In this document: in pieces, positions 12,196 through 20,081 of the stretch
Layout of the letters: each line of letters starts with the position of its first letter
How positions within the stretch are numbered: position 1 is the stretch's first letter
From: JAVBPB01 sp031549965
GTDB taxonomy: Bacteria; Bacillota; Clostridia; Lachnospirales; Lachnospiraceae
Direction: 5' to 3'
DNA length: 22,714 nucleotides
Assembly (NCBI GenBank): GCA_031549965.1
Contig: JAVBPB010000053.1
Location: 1-22,714, forward strand
The notes under the pieces: generated by a model
Told to the model about the DNA's origin: nothing
Seen by the model: only the letters and a program-made list of their open reading frames with translations
Databases searched by the model: none
Position numbers and translations under genes: made by a program

Positions 12196-13113
12196 TTATT
12201 TATTCTTTAGAATATCTAATAACTTTACAAAATAATCAGGTAATGGTGATTCAAACTCCATATACTCTTTTGTTGTAGGATGTACAAATCCAAGAACTCC
12301 TGCATGTAAAGTTTGACCTTCTAAATTAAAAGGTGAATCTTTTGGTCCGTAAAAAGGATCTCCTAATAAAGGATGATTGATACTTGCCATATGAACTCTT
12401 ATTTGATGAGTTCTACCTGTTTCTAGCTGACATTCAATGTGAGTAAAATTCTTATATCTATTCAACACCTTATAATGTGTAATAGCTTCCTTGCCATTCA
12501 AATGAGAAATAGACATCTTTTTTCTATCACCAGTATGTCTGCCAATTGGCGCATTAATAGTACCACTATCTTCTTTTATATTATTATAACATATTGCCTG
12601 ATATTTTCTAGTAATACTATGAACTTTTAATTGCTCAGCAACATCTCTATGAGCAATATCATTTTTACAAACAAGCAAAAGTCCAGTAGTATCCTTATCT
12701 ATTCTATGCACGATGCCTGGTCTTAGAACACCATTGATTCCTGATAAACTTCCTTTGCAATGATACATAAGTCCATTCACTAAGGTTCCCGTATAATGAC
12801 CTGGTGCTGGATGAACCACCATATTCTTAGGTTTATCAATAACAATTACATCGTCATCTTCATAAACCACTTTCAAATTCAAATCTTCTTCTTTCACATT
12901 AGGAATAATTGCATCTGGTATAATAATCTTAATAACATCATTAGGCTTAATGATATAGCTGCATTTTTCAATATTATCATTAATTCTAATAAGACTATCA
13001 CGAAACATCGTTTTCAATCTACTTCTTGTTATATCTTCAAGGTTATCCGCTAAATATTTGTCTACTCTAGTAGGTTCGTCACTCTGCGTTATATAGAATG
13101 TATTTACAACCAT
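12196..13113 (-). CDS. rluD: RluA/RluD-family pseudouridine synthase
   Basis: The 305-residue protein has an N-terminal S4 RNA-binding domain (about residues 15-75) and a pseudouridine synthase domain with the catalytic motif HRIDKDTTGLL at 136-146 (Asp139). LETGRTHQIRVHM and HPLLGDPFYG complete the RluA-family pattern. RluD modifies helix 69 of 23S rRNA, but paralogues differ in target, so the exact uridines are uncertain. It follows lspA by 2 nt, the standard lspA-rluD pairing in Firmicutes. Confidence 0.92.
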   Translation of the reverse strand: MVVNTFYITQSDEPTRVDKYLADNLEDITRSRLKTMFRDSLIRINDNIEKCSYIIKPNDVIKIIIPDAIIPNVKEEDLNLKVVYEDDDVIVIDKPKNMVVHPAPGHYTGTLVNGLMYHCKGSLSGINGVLRPGIVHRIDKDTTGLLLVCKNDIAHRDVAEQLKVHSITRKYQAICYNNIKEDSGTINAPIGRHTGDRKKMSISHLNGKEAITHYKVLNRYKNFTHIECQLETGRTHQIRVHMASINHPLLGDPFYGPKDSPFNLEGQTLHAGVLGFVHPTTKEYMEFESPLPDYFVKLLDILKNK

Positions 13114-13115
13114 AA

Positions 13116-13676
13116 CTAATCTAGCTCCTTTCGCTTCTTCTTTCTCGATGTAATAACGTCAAAATCCTCATCATTAAGTGAGAATATAACCAAAATTATT
13201 AGTAATGTAGTGCCAATTGTAATATAACAATCAGCTACATTAAATATAGGAAAATCAATAAACTTAAACTGGAAGAAATCAACAACAAAGCCTCTAGTAA
13301 TTCTATCAATACAATTTCCTATAGCTCCTGAAATAAGCATTACAAGCAAACATTGTAAAATGGTATACGCACGCTTGTTATTTATTGTTCTCTTCACAGT
13401 TTGAATTTTAAAAATAAACAAAGTTAAAATCGGTACAACAATAATCGTAACAATAACAAAGATTCCCATCCTACCAGAAAATAATCCCCATGCAGCACCT
13501 CTATTTTCTACATAAGTAAGTCCAAAAAGCTTCTTTATTAGCACAATACTATCATGGCCATTTAATTTATTATACGCTACAGCCTTTGCAATCTGGTCAA
13601 TTATAGTTAAAATAGCTACACCGACAGCAATAAAAATCGCTAATGTTTTATTTGATATAATAGATTTATTTTTCAT
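13116..13676 (-). CDS. lspA: lipoprotein signal peptidase
   Basis: LspA is the membrane aspartyl protease that removes signal peptides from prolipoproteins. The 186-residue protein has four membrane segments (about 12-32, 70-90, 106-124, 150-168) and the two catalytic aspartates, Asp124 in GNCIDR and Asp149 in FNVADC. It is somewhat longer than the common 150-165 residues, with an extended basic tail (RKKKRKELD). Its ATG overlaps the end of aroB by 11 nt, so translation is coupled. Placement after ylmH and before rluD is conventional apart from the intervening aroB. Confidence 0.95.
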   Translation of the reverse strand: MKNKSIISNKTLAIFIAVGVAILTIIDQIAKAVAYNKLNGHDSIVLIKKLFGLTYVENRGAAWGLFSGRMGIFVIVTIIVVPILTLFIFKIQTVKRTINNKRAYTILQCLLVMLISGAIGNCIDRITRGFVVDFFQFKFIDFPIFNVADCYITIGTTLLIILVIFSLNDEDFDVITSRKKKRKELD

Positions 13677-14763
13677 CGATAATAACTCCCAAAGCTTCCT
13701 TCATATCATCTCCTATAATTGATGTATCAATTATAGCTTTACCAATTGACTCTAAAATAATGAATTTTATTTTACCTGATTCCATCTTTTTATCTGAAAC
13801 AGTTGCCTTTAAAACCTCATCAACATCTATTCTACTTTCACTTATTGGAAGCTCAAATAGTTTTAATGTATTAACAATATCTTCATATTCAATTTGTGAA
13901 ATACAGCCTTTCTTCATAGAAATAAAAGCAGCACCTACAATACCAACCGAAACACATTCACCATGTAATTTATCATTATAAACAAATTTTTCAATAGCAT
14001 GTCCAAGTGTATGACCAAAGTTAAGTAATGCTCGTTCTCCTAATTCCTTAAAGTCATTTTCAATGACATTTCTTTTAATCTCGCAATTTCTCTTTACCAT
14101 ATAAGCAAGAGTTTCTTCATCATAATCTTTTATAGCTGAAACATTTTCTTTTAGCCAATTATAAAAATTCTTGTCTTTTATAAGACCATGTTTAACAACT
14201 TCACCCATACCAGAAAGATATTCTTTCTTAGAAAGCGATTTAAAAGTTGATGTATTCATATAAACTAATTTAGGCTGATAAAAAGCACCAACCATATTTT
14301 TATATCCATCAAAATCAACACCCGTCTTGCCACCAACACTTGAATCAGACTGTGCTAATAAAGTAGTTGGAATTTGAATAAAATCAATGCCACGAAGGTA
14401 AGTCGCTGCTGCAAAACCAGTTAAATCTCCAACAACACCGCCACCTAATGCAATCAACAAATCTTTTCTATCAAAATGATTCTCAATAAGAAAAGTATAA
14501 ACATCCTTTACTGTATACAAATTCTTATTAGCTTCACCCGCAGGAAAACTAAATAAATAAGCCTCCTTTGAAACTTTTGATACTATATCTAAAACTACAT
14601 TTCCATATAGCCCTTCAACAGTGCTATCTGTCACAATACAAACACGCTTATTAGATAAACCTAGTGTATTAAGCTCATCTGACAAGCCATCAAAGCTTCC
14701 TTGTATTACAATATCATATATTTTCTCATTACTGTCATTATGAACAGTTAAACGTTCGCTCAT
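13666..14763 (-). CDS. aroB: 3-dehydroquinate synthase
   Basis: AroB cyclises DAHP to 3-dehydroquinate in the shikimate pathway. The 365-residue protein has the NAD-binding segment ALGGGVVGDLTGFAAATYLRG (about 105-124), TTLLAQSDSSVGGKT (133-147), and metal ligands Glu188 (MGEVVKHG), His251 (FGHTLGH) and His268 (LHGEC). All key residues are present. AAAGGAT lies upstream of the ATG. It is 21 nt from ylmH and overlaps lspA by 11 nt. No other shikimate gene is in the window, so its place among division and lipoprotein genes is unusual. Confidence 0.96.
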   Translation of the reverse strand: MSERLTVHNDSNEKIYDIVIQGSFDGLSDELNTLGLSNKRVCIVTDSTVEGLYGNVVLDIVSKVSKEAYLFSFPAGEANKNLYTVKDVYTFLIENHFDRKDLLIALGGGVVGDLTGFAAATYLRGIDFIQIPTTLLAQSDSSVGGKTGVDFDGYKNMVGAFYQPKLVYMNTSTFKSLSKKEYLSGMGEVVKHGLIKDKNFYNWLKENVSAIKDYDEETLAYMVKRNCEIKRNVIENDFKELGERALLNFGHTLGHAIEKFVYNDKLHGECVSVGIVGAAFISMKKGCISQIEYEDIVNTLKLFELPISESRIDVDEVLKATVSDKKMESGKIKFIILESIGKAIIDTSIIGDDMKEALGVIIDEK

Positions 14764-14784
14764 ACCATCTTATCCTTTCTAACA

Positions 14785-15555
14785 TCACATATATTTTCTA
14801 GCCTTAATAAAAAACCTACCTTTTTTAGTGGTATTAACAACTTCATCAAAGATAAATCGTCCCAATCCACGTACAGAAACAATATCACCGTACTTTAATT
14901 GCTGACTTTTACTAAGTGTAAGCTTTCCATTGATAAATACTTTTCTTGCTGAAATATACTCAGAAGCTGTAGTTCTTGATAGATTATATACAAATGCTAT
15001 AATACCATCTAAACGCTCACTAGCAACACTTCCTTTTACCTCGGCAAACTTAGGTGTATAATCAATAAGTGTTTCATTACAAATTGTACACATTACACTT
15101 GTATGTTTGATTCGAGTAAGGTTATTAATAATATAATCCGCCATGTTATCCATAATCAACAAGTATGCAAGATTATCCATAATAAGAATATCTCCTATAA
15201 CATCTCTTTCTAAACCAAGATTTAAAATTGCTCCAAGAAAATCTCTATGACTCAAACTATCAGCAAATTTTGAATTAAGTGGCTTAACCTTAATAATACT
15301 AACAGGAAAATTAAGCATATCTTCATCATAATTCTTTGGATAAAAACAAGCTATCCTACGTTCAAGAATATCATCTTTTAAAATTAGCCCCCCGTTCAAA
15401 GTACAATTAACAGGAGGCATATTTTTATTCAATATAAATTCATAGTAGACTGTTTGTCCGTTTAAGTCTAGAAAATTCGTAAACGTTGGAATATTCCTTA
15501 TGTATGTTGTATTTGCTAAATCTTTTAGTCTATTTATAAATATATCATCAATCAT
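14785..15555 (-). CDS. ylmH: YlmH-type S4-domain RNA-binding protein
   Basis: The 256-residue protein has the YlmH architecture: an N-terminal region with YYEFILNKN and RIACFYPKNY, a middle part with SHRDFLGAILNLGLERDVIGDI, and a C-terminal S4 domain (about 180-245) with ISARKVFINGKL. In Bacillus subtilis YlmH (RqcP2) was linked to ribosome-associated quality control, and it lies in the sepF division cluster. The start codon is one base after the sepF stop and has no Shine-Dalgarno, so translation probably depends on ribosomes finishing sepF. Confidence 0.92.
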   Translation of the reverse strand: MIDDIFINRLKDLANTTYIRNIPTFTNFLDLNGQTVYYEFILNKNMPPVNCTLNGGLILKDDILERRIACFYPKNYDEDMLNFPVSIIKVKPLNSKFADSLSHRDFLGAILNLGLERDVIGDILIMDNLAYLLIMDNMADYIINNLTRIKHTSVMCTICNETLIDYTPKFAEVKGSVASERLDGIIAFVYNLSRTTASEYISARKVFINGKLTLSKSQQLKYGDIVSVRGLGRFIFDEVVNTTKKGRFFIKARKYM

Positions 15556-15556
15556 A

Positions 15557-16090
15557 TTATTTGAATGCAGCTACATCAAAGCCACTGCCATCAAGTAAAT
15601 CTTGGAAATCACCTGAAATATCTACTGATTCTGGAGTAATAATAAATATGTAATTGGATACTTTTTGAAGGTTACCATTAATTGAATAACATGAACCTGA
15701 TGTAAAGTCAATAATTCTTTGTGCTACATCAACATGTAATCCTTCAAGATTTAAAACTACTGATCTGCCACTTAACAATGTGTCTGTAATTTCTCTCGCC
15801 TCTTCTACATTAGAAGGCTTAATAACGCAAACTTCCATACTTGACCTACCTCTCATTGGAACCACCTTAGACGTAGACTTAGAAAAGCTCTTTGATGGTT
15901 TAGCTTGCTCTACTCTAAAGTCTCTAGATGGAGTTTCTTCAAAAATCTCTTTTTCTTTTGGTTGTTTTGCAACCTTCTTTGTTTGTACATAATCGTCATC
16001 TATATCATCATAGTCATCGTATTCATCATAATCGTCATAGTCATCATTAAGTTTTAGCATTCCTAAAAATTTATCTGTAAATTTACTCAT
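15557..16090 (-). CDS. sepF: cell division protein SepF
   Basis: SepF bundles FtsZ filaments and tethers them to the membrane. The 177-residue protein has a short N-terminal amphipathic segment (MSKFTDKFLGMLKL), an acidic Asp/Tyr-rich linker with repeated DDYDEYDDYDD at about 16-33, a Lys/Ser-rich stretch, and the SepF core at about 85-177 (RSVVLNLEGL, AQRIIDFTSG, FIITPESVDIS). The linker is low-complexity and should be disordered. AAAGGAT precedes the ATG. It lies between yggS and ylmH, the standard Firmicute order. Confidence 0.95.
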   Translation of the reverse strand: MSKFTDKFLGMLKLNDDYDDYDEYDDYDDIDDDYVQTKKVAKQPKEKEIFEETPSRDFRVEQAKPSKSFSKSTSKVVPMRGRSSMEVCVIKPSNVEEAREITDTLLSGRSVVLNLEGLHVDVAQRIIDFTSGSCYSINGNLQKVSNYIFIITPESVDISGDFQDLLDGSGFDVAAFK

Positions 16091-16120
16091 TTTATATAAA
16101 TCCTTTCTTATAATATATTC

Positions 16121-16810
16121 TTATAAATAATTTCTCTTCCCAAATATTGCTGTTCCAACACGAATTAGAGTTGCACCTTCTTCTATGGCCACACAAAAGT
16201 CGCCAGTCATTCCCATTGAAAGTTCACTCATAATAACATTATCAATGTTTTTGGCTTGTATGTCAACAGCTAATTGCTTTAAATTACCAAAAAATTTTCG
16301 ATTTTCTTCTGCATTTTCCACAAAAGGTGCTATCGTCATTAAACCTTTAATATGTACATGTGGTAATTTAGCTACTTCTTCTATTAAATCAAAAACCTCA
16401 TCTGTCAAACAACCAAATTTAGTATCTTCATCCGCTACATTAACCTGTATTAAAATATCCATATCAATATTCTTTTTAGCAGCTTCCTTTTCTATCTCCT
16501 GTGCTAACCTTAACGAATCAACAGAGTGAATCATTTTTACCTTATCAATAATGTATTTAACCTTATTCCTTTGTAAATGTCCAATAAGATGCCACTTTAT
16601 ATCCTTTGGCAAGACCTGAAACTTATCACAGATTTCCTGAACCTTGTTTTCACCAAAATCCCTTACTCCATATTCATATAATGTAGCAATATCTTCTGCT
16701 GGATAAGTTTTACTAACTGCTATAATTGTAACATCATCTTCACTTAAATTTACTCTTTTACAAGTTTCTTTAGCTCTGTTTAAAATCAAATCATAATTCT
16801 TAGTGAGCAT
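16121..16810 (-). CDS. PLP-homeostasis protein YggS/YlmE
   Basis: YggS-type proteins bind pyridoxal phosphate and maintain vitamin B6 and amino acid balance. The 229-residue protein has the Schiff-base Lys at about 34 (AVSKTYP), then DFGENKVQE, WHLIGHLQRNKV, QVNVADEDTKFG and LSMGMTGDFCVAIEEGATLIRVGTAIFG, which together define the family. It corresponds to ylmE of Bacillus subtilis, which also precedes sepF (ylmF). GAAAGGAAG lies upstream of the ATG. Confidence 0.95.
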   Translation of the reverse strand: MLTKNYDLILNRAKETCKRVNLSEDDVTIIAVSKTYPAEDIATLYEYGVRDFGENKVQEICDKFQVLPKDIKWHLIGHLQRNKVKYIIDKVKMIHSVDSLRLAQEIEKEAAKKNIDMDILIQVNVADEDTKFGCLTDEVFDLIEEVAKLPHVHIKGLMTIAPFVENAEENRKFFGNLKQLAVDIQAKNIDNVIMSELSMGMTGDFCVAIEEGATLIRVGTAIFGKRNYL

Positions 16811-16839
16811 ACAATAAGACTTCCTTTCAAAATTTTGTA

Positions 16840-18237
16840 TTAATTAAATACTACTTGATTTTCTTTAACAATACTTCCATCAATAACAATATGATCATAT
16901 ACTCTTAAACCATATGTTGTATCTGGTTTGATTAAATAATAATGATCAATTTCTGAAATAATATCAATTCTTCTAAATAAGCAATATCCCTTATTTACAT
17001 TGTATACACCTTTAAGTGATGCCGTGGCTGAAACTCTAAATGCATTTGTTCCATCTACCATAACAATATTATCTCCAACTTCAAAAGCTTCTTTGTCTAC
17101 ATAATAGTATTCTTCTGAAGAGAAATATATAGTAGGTGATACAAATTGAATTGATTTATTACCCTTATCATCATACTTCTCCATAAAGAAACCTATATCT
17201 GAAGTATTTCCACCATTTCCACCATAACCAATTGGAATTATGTAAAAATCTTTTTCTACTACTGAGGTAACAGGTATTTTAAGACCTTCTATTTGTTTTT
17301 CTACAATTTGAATTTCTATGAATCTATCATTTATATAGCTACTCATAAACTGATTTAAAGTTATTTTACCCATTTGTTTTCCAGCTATATTTACAATAGA
17401 AAAATCACCTCTCATAATATTTTGGTCTGATGTGACTTTTATCTTAATGCTAGTATCTTTTTCGTATTTTTTAACATCATCTTCTGAAAGCTCAATATAA
17501 ATATTCCATTCTTCTGAATTAACCACTTTATATACAGCAGCACCATTTTCTATTAAATCACCTGATTTTCTAGAATTTTTTTTGTAGTTGCTTGTTTTAA
17601 AGCTGTCTGATGAAATATCATTCGCAGTTTTGCCTTCAAAACCATCTGTATAATATGCAACAATTCCTGTTTTTGCTGCTGTATTAATCTTAAACTTCAT
17701 ACCTGAGTTATTCGCTGAATTTAACAAATTCTGTATATTACTAAGATTAATACATTCTAAAACTGTAGATTCTAAATCAAATTTAAAATCATAAACTTTT
17801 TCAAATTCATTATTTGAATAATTTCCAGTCATTTGAGAGACACTTTTTCTAAGAATACTTTCATCATCTTTTGAAATAGTAACAACTCCATTAGATGACG
17901 CATTTGAAAGAAGTTGATTAATTGTGCCACTTTCATCTACCGTATATACAGTAGAACCAATAGAAACACGTTCACCTTCTTTTACAAAATAATTCAAATA
18001 ACCAGATGTATCAGAAGATACAATTGTTTCGTCTCTTAATATAAGACCATTAAAAGTTTTATTTGTTAAAGTGGCATTTTTTCCCATAACAGTTTCATAT
18101 ATGGTTACTTTATCTCTTGAAAAATAAAAAAGCATATATGCCACAAGATATATAAATATAATAGCAAAAACAATTATTCCAACATGAATATGTTTGCGTT
18201 TGCGATATTTTACCACTCTTTTATTTCTAGTCGCCAA
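16840..18237 (-). CDS. HlyD-like membrane-anchored protein
   Basis: The 465-residue form has a basic cytoplasmic N-terminus (RNKRVVKYRKRKH), one membrane helix at about 18-40, and a large extracytoplasmic region. The part around residues 60-105 (GLILRDETIVSSDTSGYLNYFVKEGERVSIGSTVY) looks like the split lipoyl-type hairpin of HlyD-family adaptors. Later segments are beta-rich, with a C-terminal YGLRVYDHIVIDG. I chose TTG 18237 as start because GGGAGG (18250-18245) lies 7 nt upstream; extending to ATG 18372 would add an unlikely AT-rich hydrophobic leader. No transporter gene is adjacent, so a role in efflux is not supported. A link to sepF through shared transcription is more likely. Confidence 0.7.
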   Translation of the reverse strand: MATRNKRVVKYRKRKHIHVGIIVFAIIFIYLVAYMLFYFSRDKVTIYETVMGKNATLTNKTFNGLILRDETIVSSDTSGYLNYFVKEGERVSIGSTVYTVDESGTINQLLSNASSNGVVTISKDDESILRKSVSQMTGNYSNNEFEKVYDFKFDLESTVLECINLSNIQNLLNSANNSGMKFKINTAAKTGIVAYYTDGFEGKTANDISSDSFKTSNYKKNSRKSGDLIENGAAVYKVVNSEEWNIYIELSEDDVKKYEKDTSIKIKVTSDQNIMRGDFSIVNIAGKQMGKITLNQFMSSYINDRFIEIQIVEKQIEGLKIPVTSVVEKDFYIIPIGYGGNGGNTSDIGFFMEKYDDKGNKSIQFVSPTIYFSSEEYYYVDKEAFEVGDNIVMVDGTNAFRVSATASLKGVYNVNKGYCLFRRIDIISEIDHYYLIKPDTTYGLRVYDHIVIDGSIVKENQVVFN

Positions 18238-18457
18238 GTATATTCCTCCCACGTTTTTTGGTGTTTCGACATTGCAACAACACAATATATAGTATACAAC
18301 AAAATTAATTACTAGTCCATAATTTAATGAATAATATATAAAAAAAAGTGCAATATAATAATACGCATGCATTTCGCAAGATTTCTTGGGAAACTGCTAA
18401 ATATAAATGTGAAAACTTGCTTTTCACAATAATAAACCTAAAAAGGAGGTCATATAT

Positions 18458-18673
18458 ATGAACACAAAGGGTTTAGACTATACAATTCTTACTATTGCAA
18501 TTATTGGAGCAATCAACTGGGGATTAATTGGGTTCTTTAAGATTGATTTAGTTGCACTTTTATTTGGTGAAATGACATTAGTTTCAAGAATCATCTATGC
18601 TGTTGTAGGTTTATGTGGACTTTACTTAGTAAGCCTATACGGAAGAGTGTCAAACGTAATAAACGAACACTAA
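18458..18673 (+). CDS. DUF378 small membrane protein
   Basis: The 71-residue protein has two membrane helices (about 8-27 and 41-60) joined by a short loop, and the segment IIGAINWGLIGFFKIDLVALLFG is characteristic of DUF378 proteins, whose function is unknown. AAAGGAGG precedes the ATG. It is a single gene followed by a terminator and preceded by the divergent HlyD-like gene. A copy of a short hairpin repeat lies 9 nt after its stop codon. Confidence 0.85.
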   Translation: MNTKGLDYTILTIAIIGAINWGLIGFFKIDLVALLFGEMTLVSRIIYAVVGLCGLYLVSLYGRVSNVINEH

Positions 18674-18681
18674 AAATAGAA

Positions 18682-18695
18682 TCGACTAAAGTCGA
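18682..18695. repeat. TCGAC-TAAA-GTCGA hairpin repeat, third copy
   Basis: This hairpin core and its flanks (GAATCGACTAAAGTCGAAT) match the cores of the 34-bp repeats at 2984-3017 and 3536-3569. Like them it lies directly after a stop codon, here that of the DUF378 gene. The A7 tract and CTTTnCAAG tail are not conserved. Confidence 0.55.
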
Positions 18696-18711
18696 ATCTA
18701 TGCAAAAACGG

Positions 18712-18749
18712 AAGAATCACTGAGAAAGTACAGTGATTCTTTCTTTTTT
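18712..18749 (+). terminator. terminator after the DUF378 gene
   Basis: AAGAATCACTG (18712-18722) pairs perfectly with CAGTGATTCTT (18731-18741), with an 8-nt loop, and continues into TCTTTTTT. Confidence 0.88.
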
Positions 18750-18800
18750 GTTGCTGCGACAGTAGTTGGCTCGCTTTGGTTGGAATGATTTAGTTCAAAT

Positions 18801-18829
18801 TTGCTTATTTGTGAAAAAAATGTTATAAT
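18801..18829 (+). promoter_or_regulatory. promoter of the MTA/SAH nucleosidase gene
   Basis: TTGCTT (18801-18806) and TATAAT (18824-18829) are separated by 17 nt. Confidence 0.65.
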
Positions 18830-18850
18830 AAGAATTGCGAAGCAATTCTT
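18830..18850 (+). repeat. AATTCTT hairpin repeat, copy 2
   Basis: AAGAATTGC (18830-18838) pairs perfectly with GCAATTCTT (18842-18850) around GAA. It is close to the transcription start of the nucleosidase gene, so it could sit at the 5' end of that mRNA. A near-identical sequence is at 3519-3543. Confidence 0.6.
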
Positions 18851-18878
18851 GTAAAAACACATAATGGAGGATGTATAT

Positions 18879-19577
18879 ATGGTTAAGGTAGGTATTATTT
18901 GTGCGGGTGATAGGGAACTTGAGCCTTTTTTAGCACATATTAATGATTGTAAAACTTCTGAAAAAGCTATGTTGAAGTTTTATGAGGGTGAAATAAATGA
19001 CATGAATATTGTGACTTTGTTTTGTGGGGTTGGTAAGACTAATGCAGCTATTGCTACTCAAGTATTGATAGATGGTTATGGTGTTGATGTGATTATAAAT
19101 GCTGGTACTGCAGGTGGTATGGATAATAAGCTTGAGATATTCGATACTGTAGTTGCTACTGAAGTTGCTCATCACGATTTGCATGAGGATATATTAACAG
19201 GTTTTCATCCTTGGATGTCATCTATATATTTTGACTCGGATAAAGTTCTTCTAGAACTTGCTAAAAAAGCTACAAAACAATTAAAAAATAATGTTTATTT
19301 TGGAAGAATGATTACAGGTGAAAAATTTATTACTGATGAAGGTAGAGATGAGATTAATGCAAGCTTTAGCCCTTTATCTGTTGATATGGAAACTGCTAGC
19401 ATTGCACATACTTGTTATGTAAATAAAGTACCATTTATTGCAATCAGAACTATTACTGATACTGCAACACATAGCGGAGCAGAAAATTTTGATAAAAACT
19501 GTATTGAAGCTTCTAAGATATCAAAAGATATTGTTCTTGAACTCTTAACTGAGATAAAAAACAACTACATAAATTAA
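18879..19577 (+). CDS. mtnN: 5'-methylthioadenosine/S-adenosylhomocysteine nucleosidase
   Basis: MtnN cleaves adenine from methylthioadenosine and S-adenosylhomocysteine, clearing the by-products of SAM use. The 232-residue protein (from ATG 18879) has the nucleosidase fold with NAGTAGGMD (about 74-82), the nucleobase and ribose motif VDMETAS (168-174), and the catalytic Asp194 in TITDTA. I chose ATG 18879 over 18864 because GGAGG at 18866-18870 is then correctly spaced and VKVGIICAG aligns with the usual N-terminus. It is a single gene between its own promoter and a terminator shared with mgsA. The window's SAM methyltransferase would produce its substrate, but they are not linked. Confidence 0.92.
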   Translation: MVKVGIICAGDRELEPFLAHINDCKTSEKAMLKFYEGEINDMNIVTLFCGVGKTNAAIATQVLIDGYGVDVIINAGTAGGMDNKLEIFDTVVATEVAHHDLHEDILTGFHPWMSSIYFDSDKVLLELAKKATKQLKNNVYFGRMITGEKFITDEGRDEINASFSPLSVDMETASIAHTCYVNKVPFIAIRTITDTATHSGAENFDKNCIEASKISKDIVLELLTEIKNNYIN

Positions 19578-19632
19578 AAATAAAGTAATATAATTATGTG
19601 CTTACACACTAAAATTATATTACTTTATTTTT
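19576..19632. terminator. bidirectional terminator between mtnN and mgsA
   Basis: Twenty-base arms at 19576-19595 and 19613-19632 are fully complementary. The loop has a further GTG-CTTA-CAC stem. A-runs and T-runs at both ends fit termination of the convergent mtnN and mgsA transcripts. Confidence 0.88.
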
Positions 19633-19640
19633 TAATGCCA

Positions 19641-20036
19641 TTATTTATACATTTCTCTCCACTCAAGATCTCCACGTTCAAGAGCTTTAATGAGTAATTC
19701 TGCTGTTGCTAAATTTGTGGCAAGAGGAATGTTATGCATGTCACATAATTTGAAAATATTATTTATATCTGGCTCATGAGCTTGTTGTGTGAGCGGATCT
19801 CTTAGAAAAATAACAAGATCAATCTCATTACTTTCAATTTGTGACCCTAACTGCTTCTCACCGCCTAAGTGTCCTGCCAAAAACTTATGCACATTTAAAT
19901 TTGTTACTTCTTCAATTAATCTACCTGTTGTAGATGTTGCATATAGATTGTTTTTGCTTAAAGTACCTCTATATGCAATGCAGAAATTTTGCATTAATTT
20001 CTTCTTTGCATCATGTGCTATTAATCCTATATTCAT
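19641..20036 (-). CDS. mgsA: methylglyoxal synthase-like protein
   Basis: Methylglyoxal synthase converts dihydroxyacetone phosphate to methylglyoxal and phosphate. The 131-residue protein has the family landmarks IGLIAHDAKK, YATSTTGRL, FLRDPLTQQAHEPD and PLATNLATAELL. However, the segment equivalent to SGPMGGDQQ of the Escherichia coli enzyme reads AGHLGGEKQ, placing Glu60 where the catalytic base Asp71 is expected. Activity is therefore less certain. An in-frame GTG at 20048 abuts AGGAGG with no spacer, so I prefer ATG 20036, 12 nt after it, which aligns with usual starts. It follows rodA by 45 nt and ends the min-rodA gene group. Confidence 0.85.
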   Translation of the reverse strand: MNIGLIAHDAKKKLMQNFCIAYRGTLSKNNLYATSTTGRLIEEVTNLNVHKFLAGHLGGEKQLGSQIESNEIDLVIFLRDPLTQQAHEPDINNIFKLCDMHNIPLATNLATAELLIKALERGDLEWREMYK

Positions 20037-20081
20037 AAAAACAAACACCCTCCTTACCTATATTTTAGTCTTTTATCAAAA

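Noticed and set aside
18237..18372. N-terminal extension of the HlyD-like protein
   Set aside because: The extra 45 residues are translated from AT-rich promoter-type DNA. A TTG with GGGAGG 7 nt upstream gives a normal cytoplasmic basic start followed by a membrane helix.
18373..18457. Clear promoter for the DUF378 gene
   Set aside because: Only weak matches (TTGGGA with an AT-rich -10) were visible, not enough for a call.
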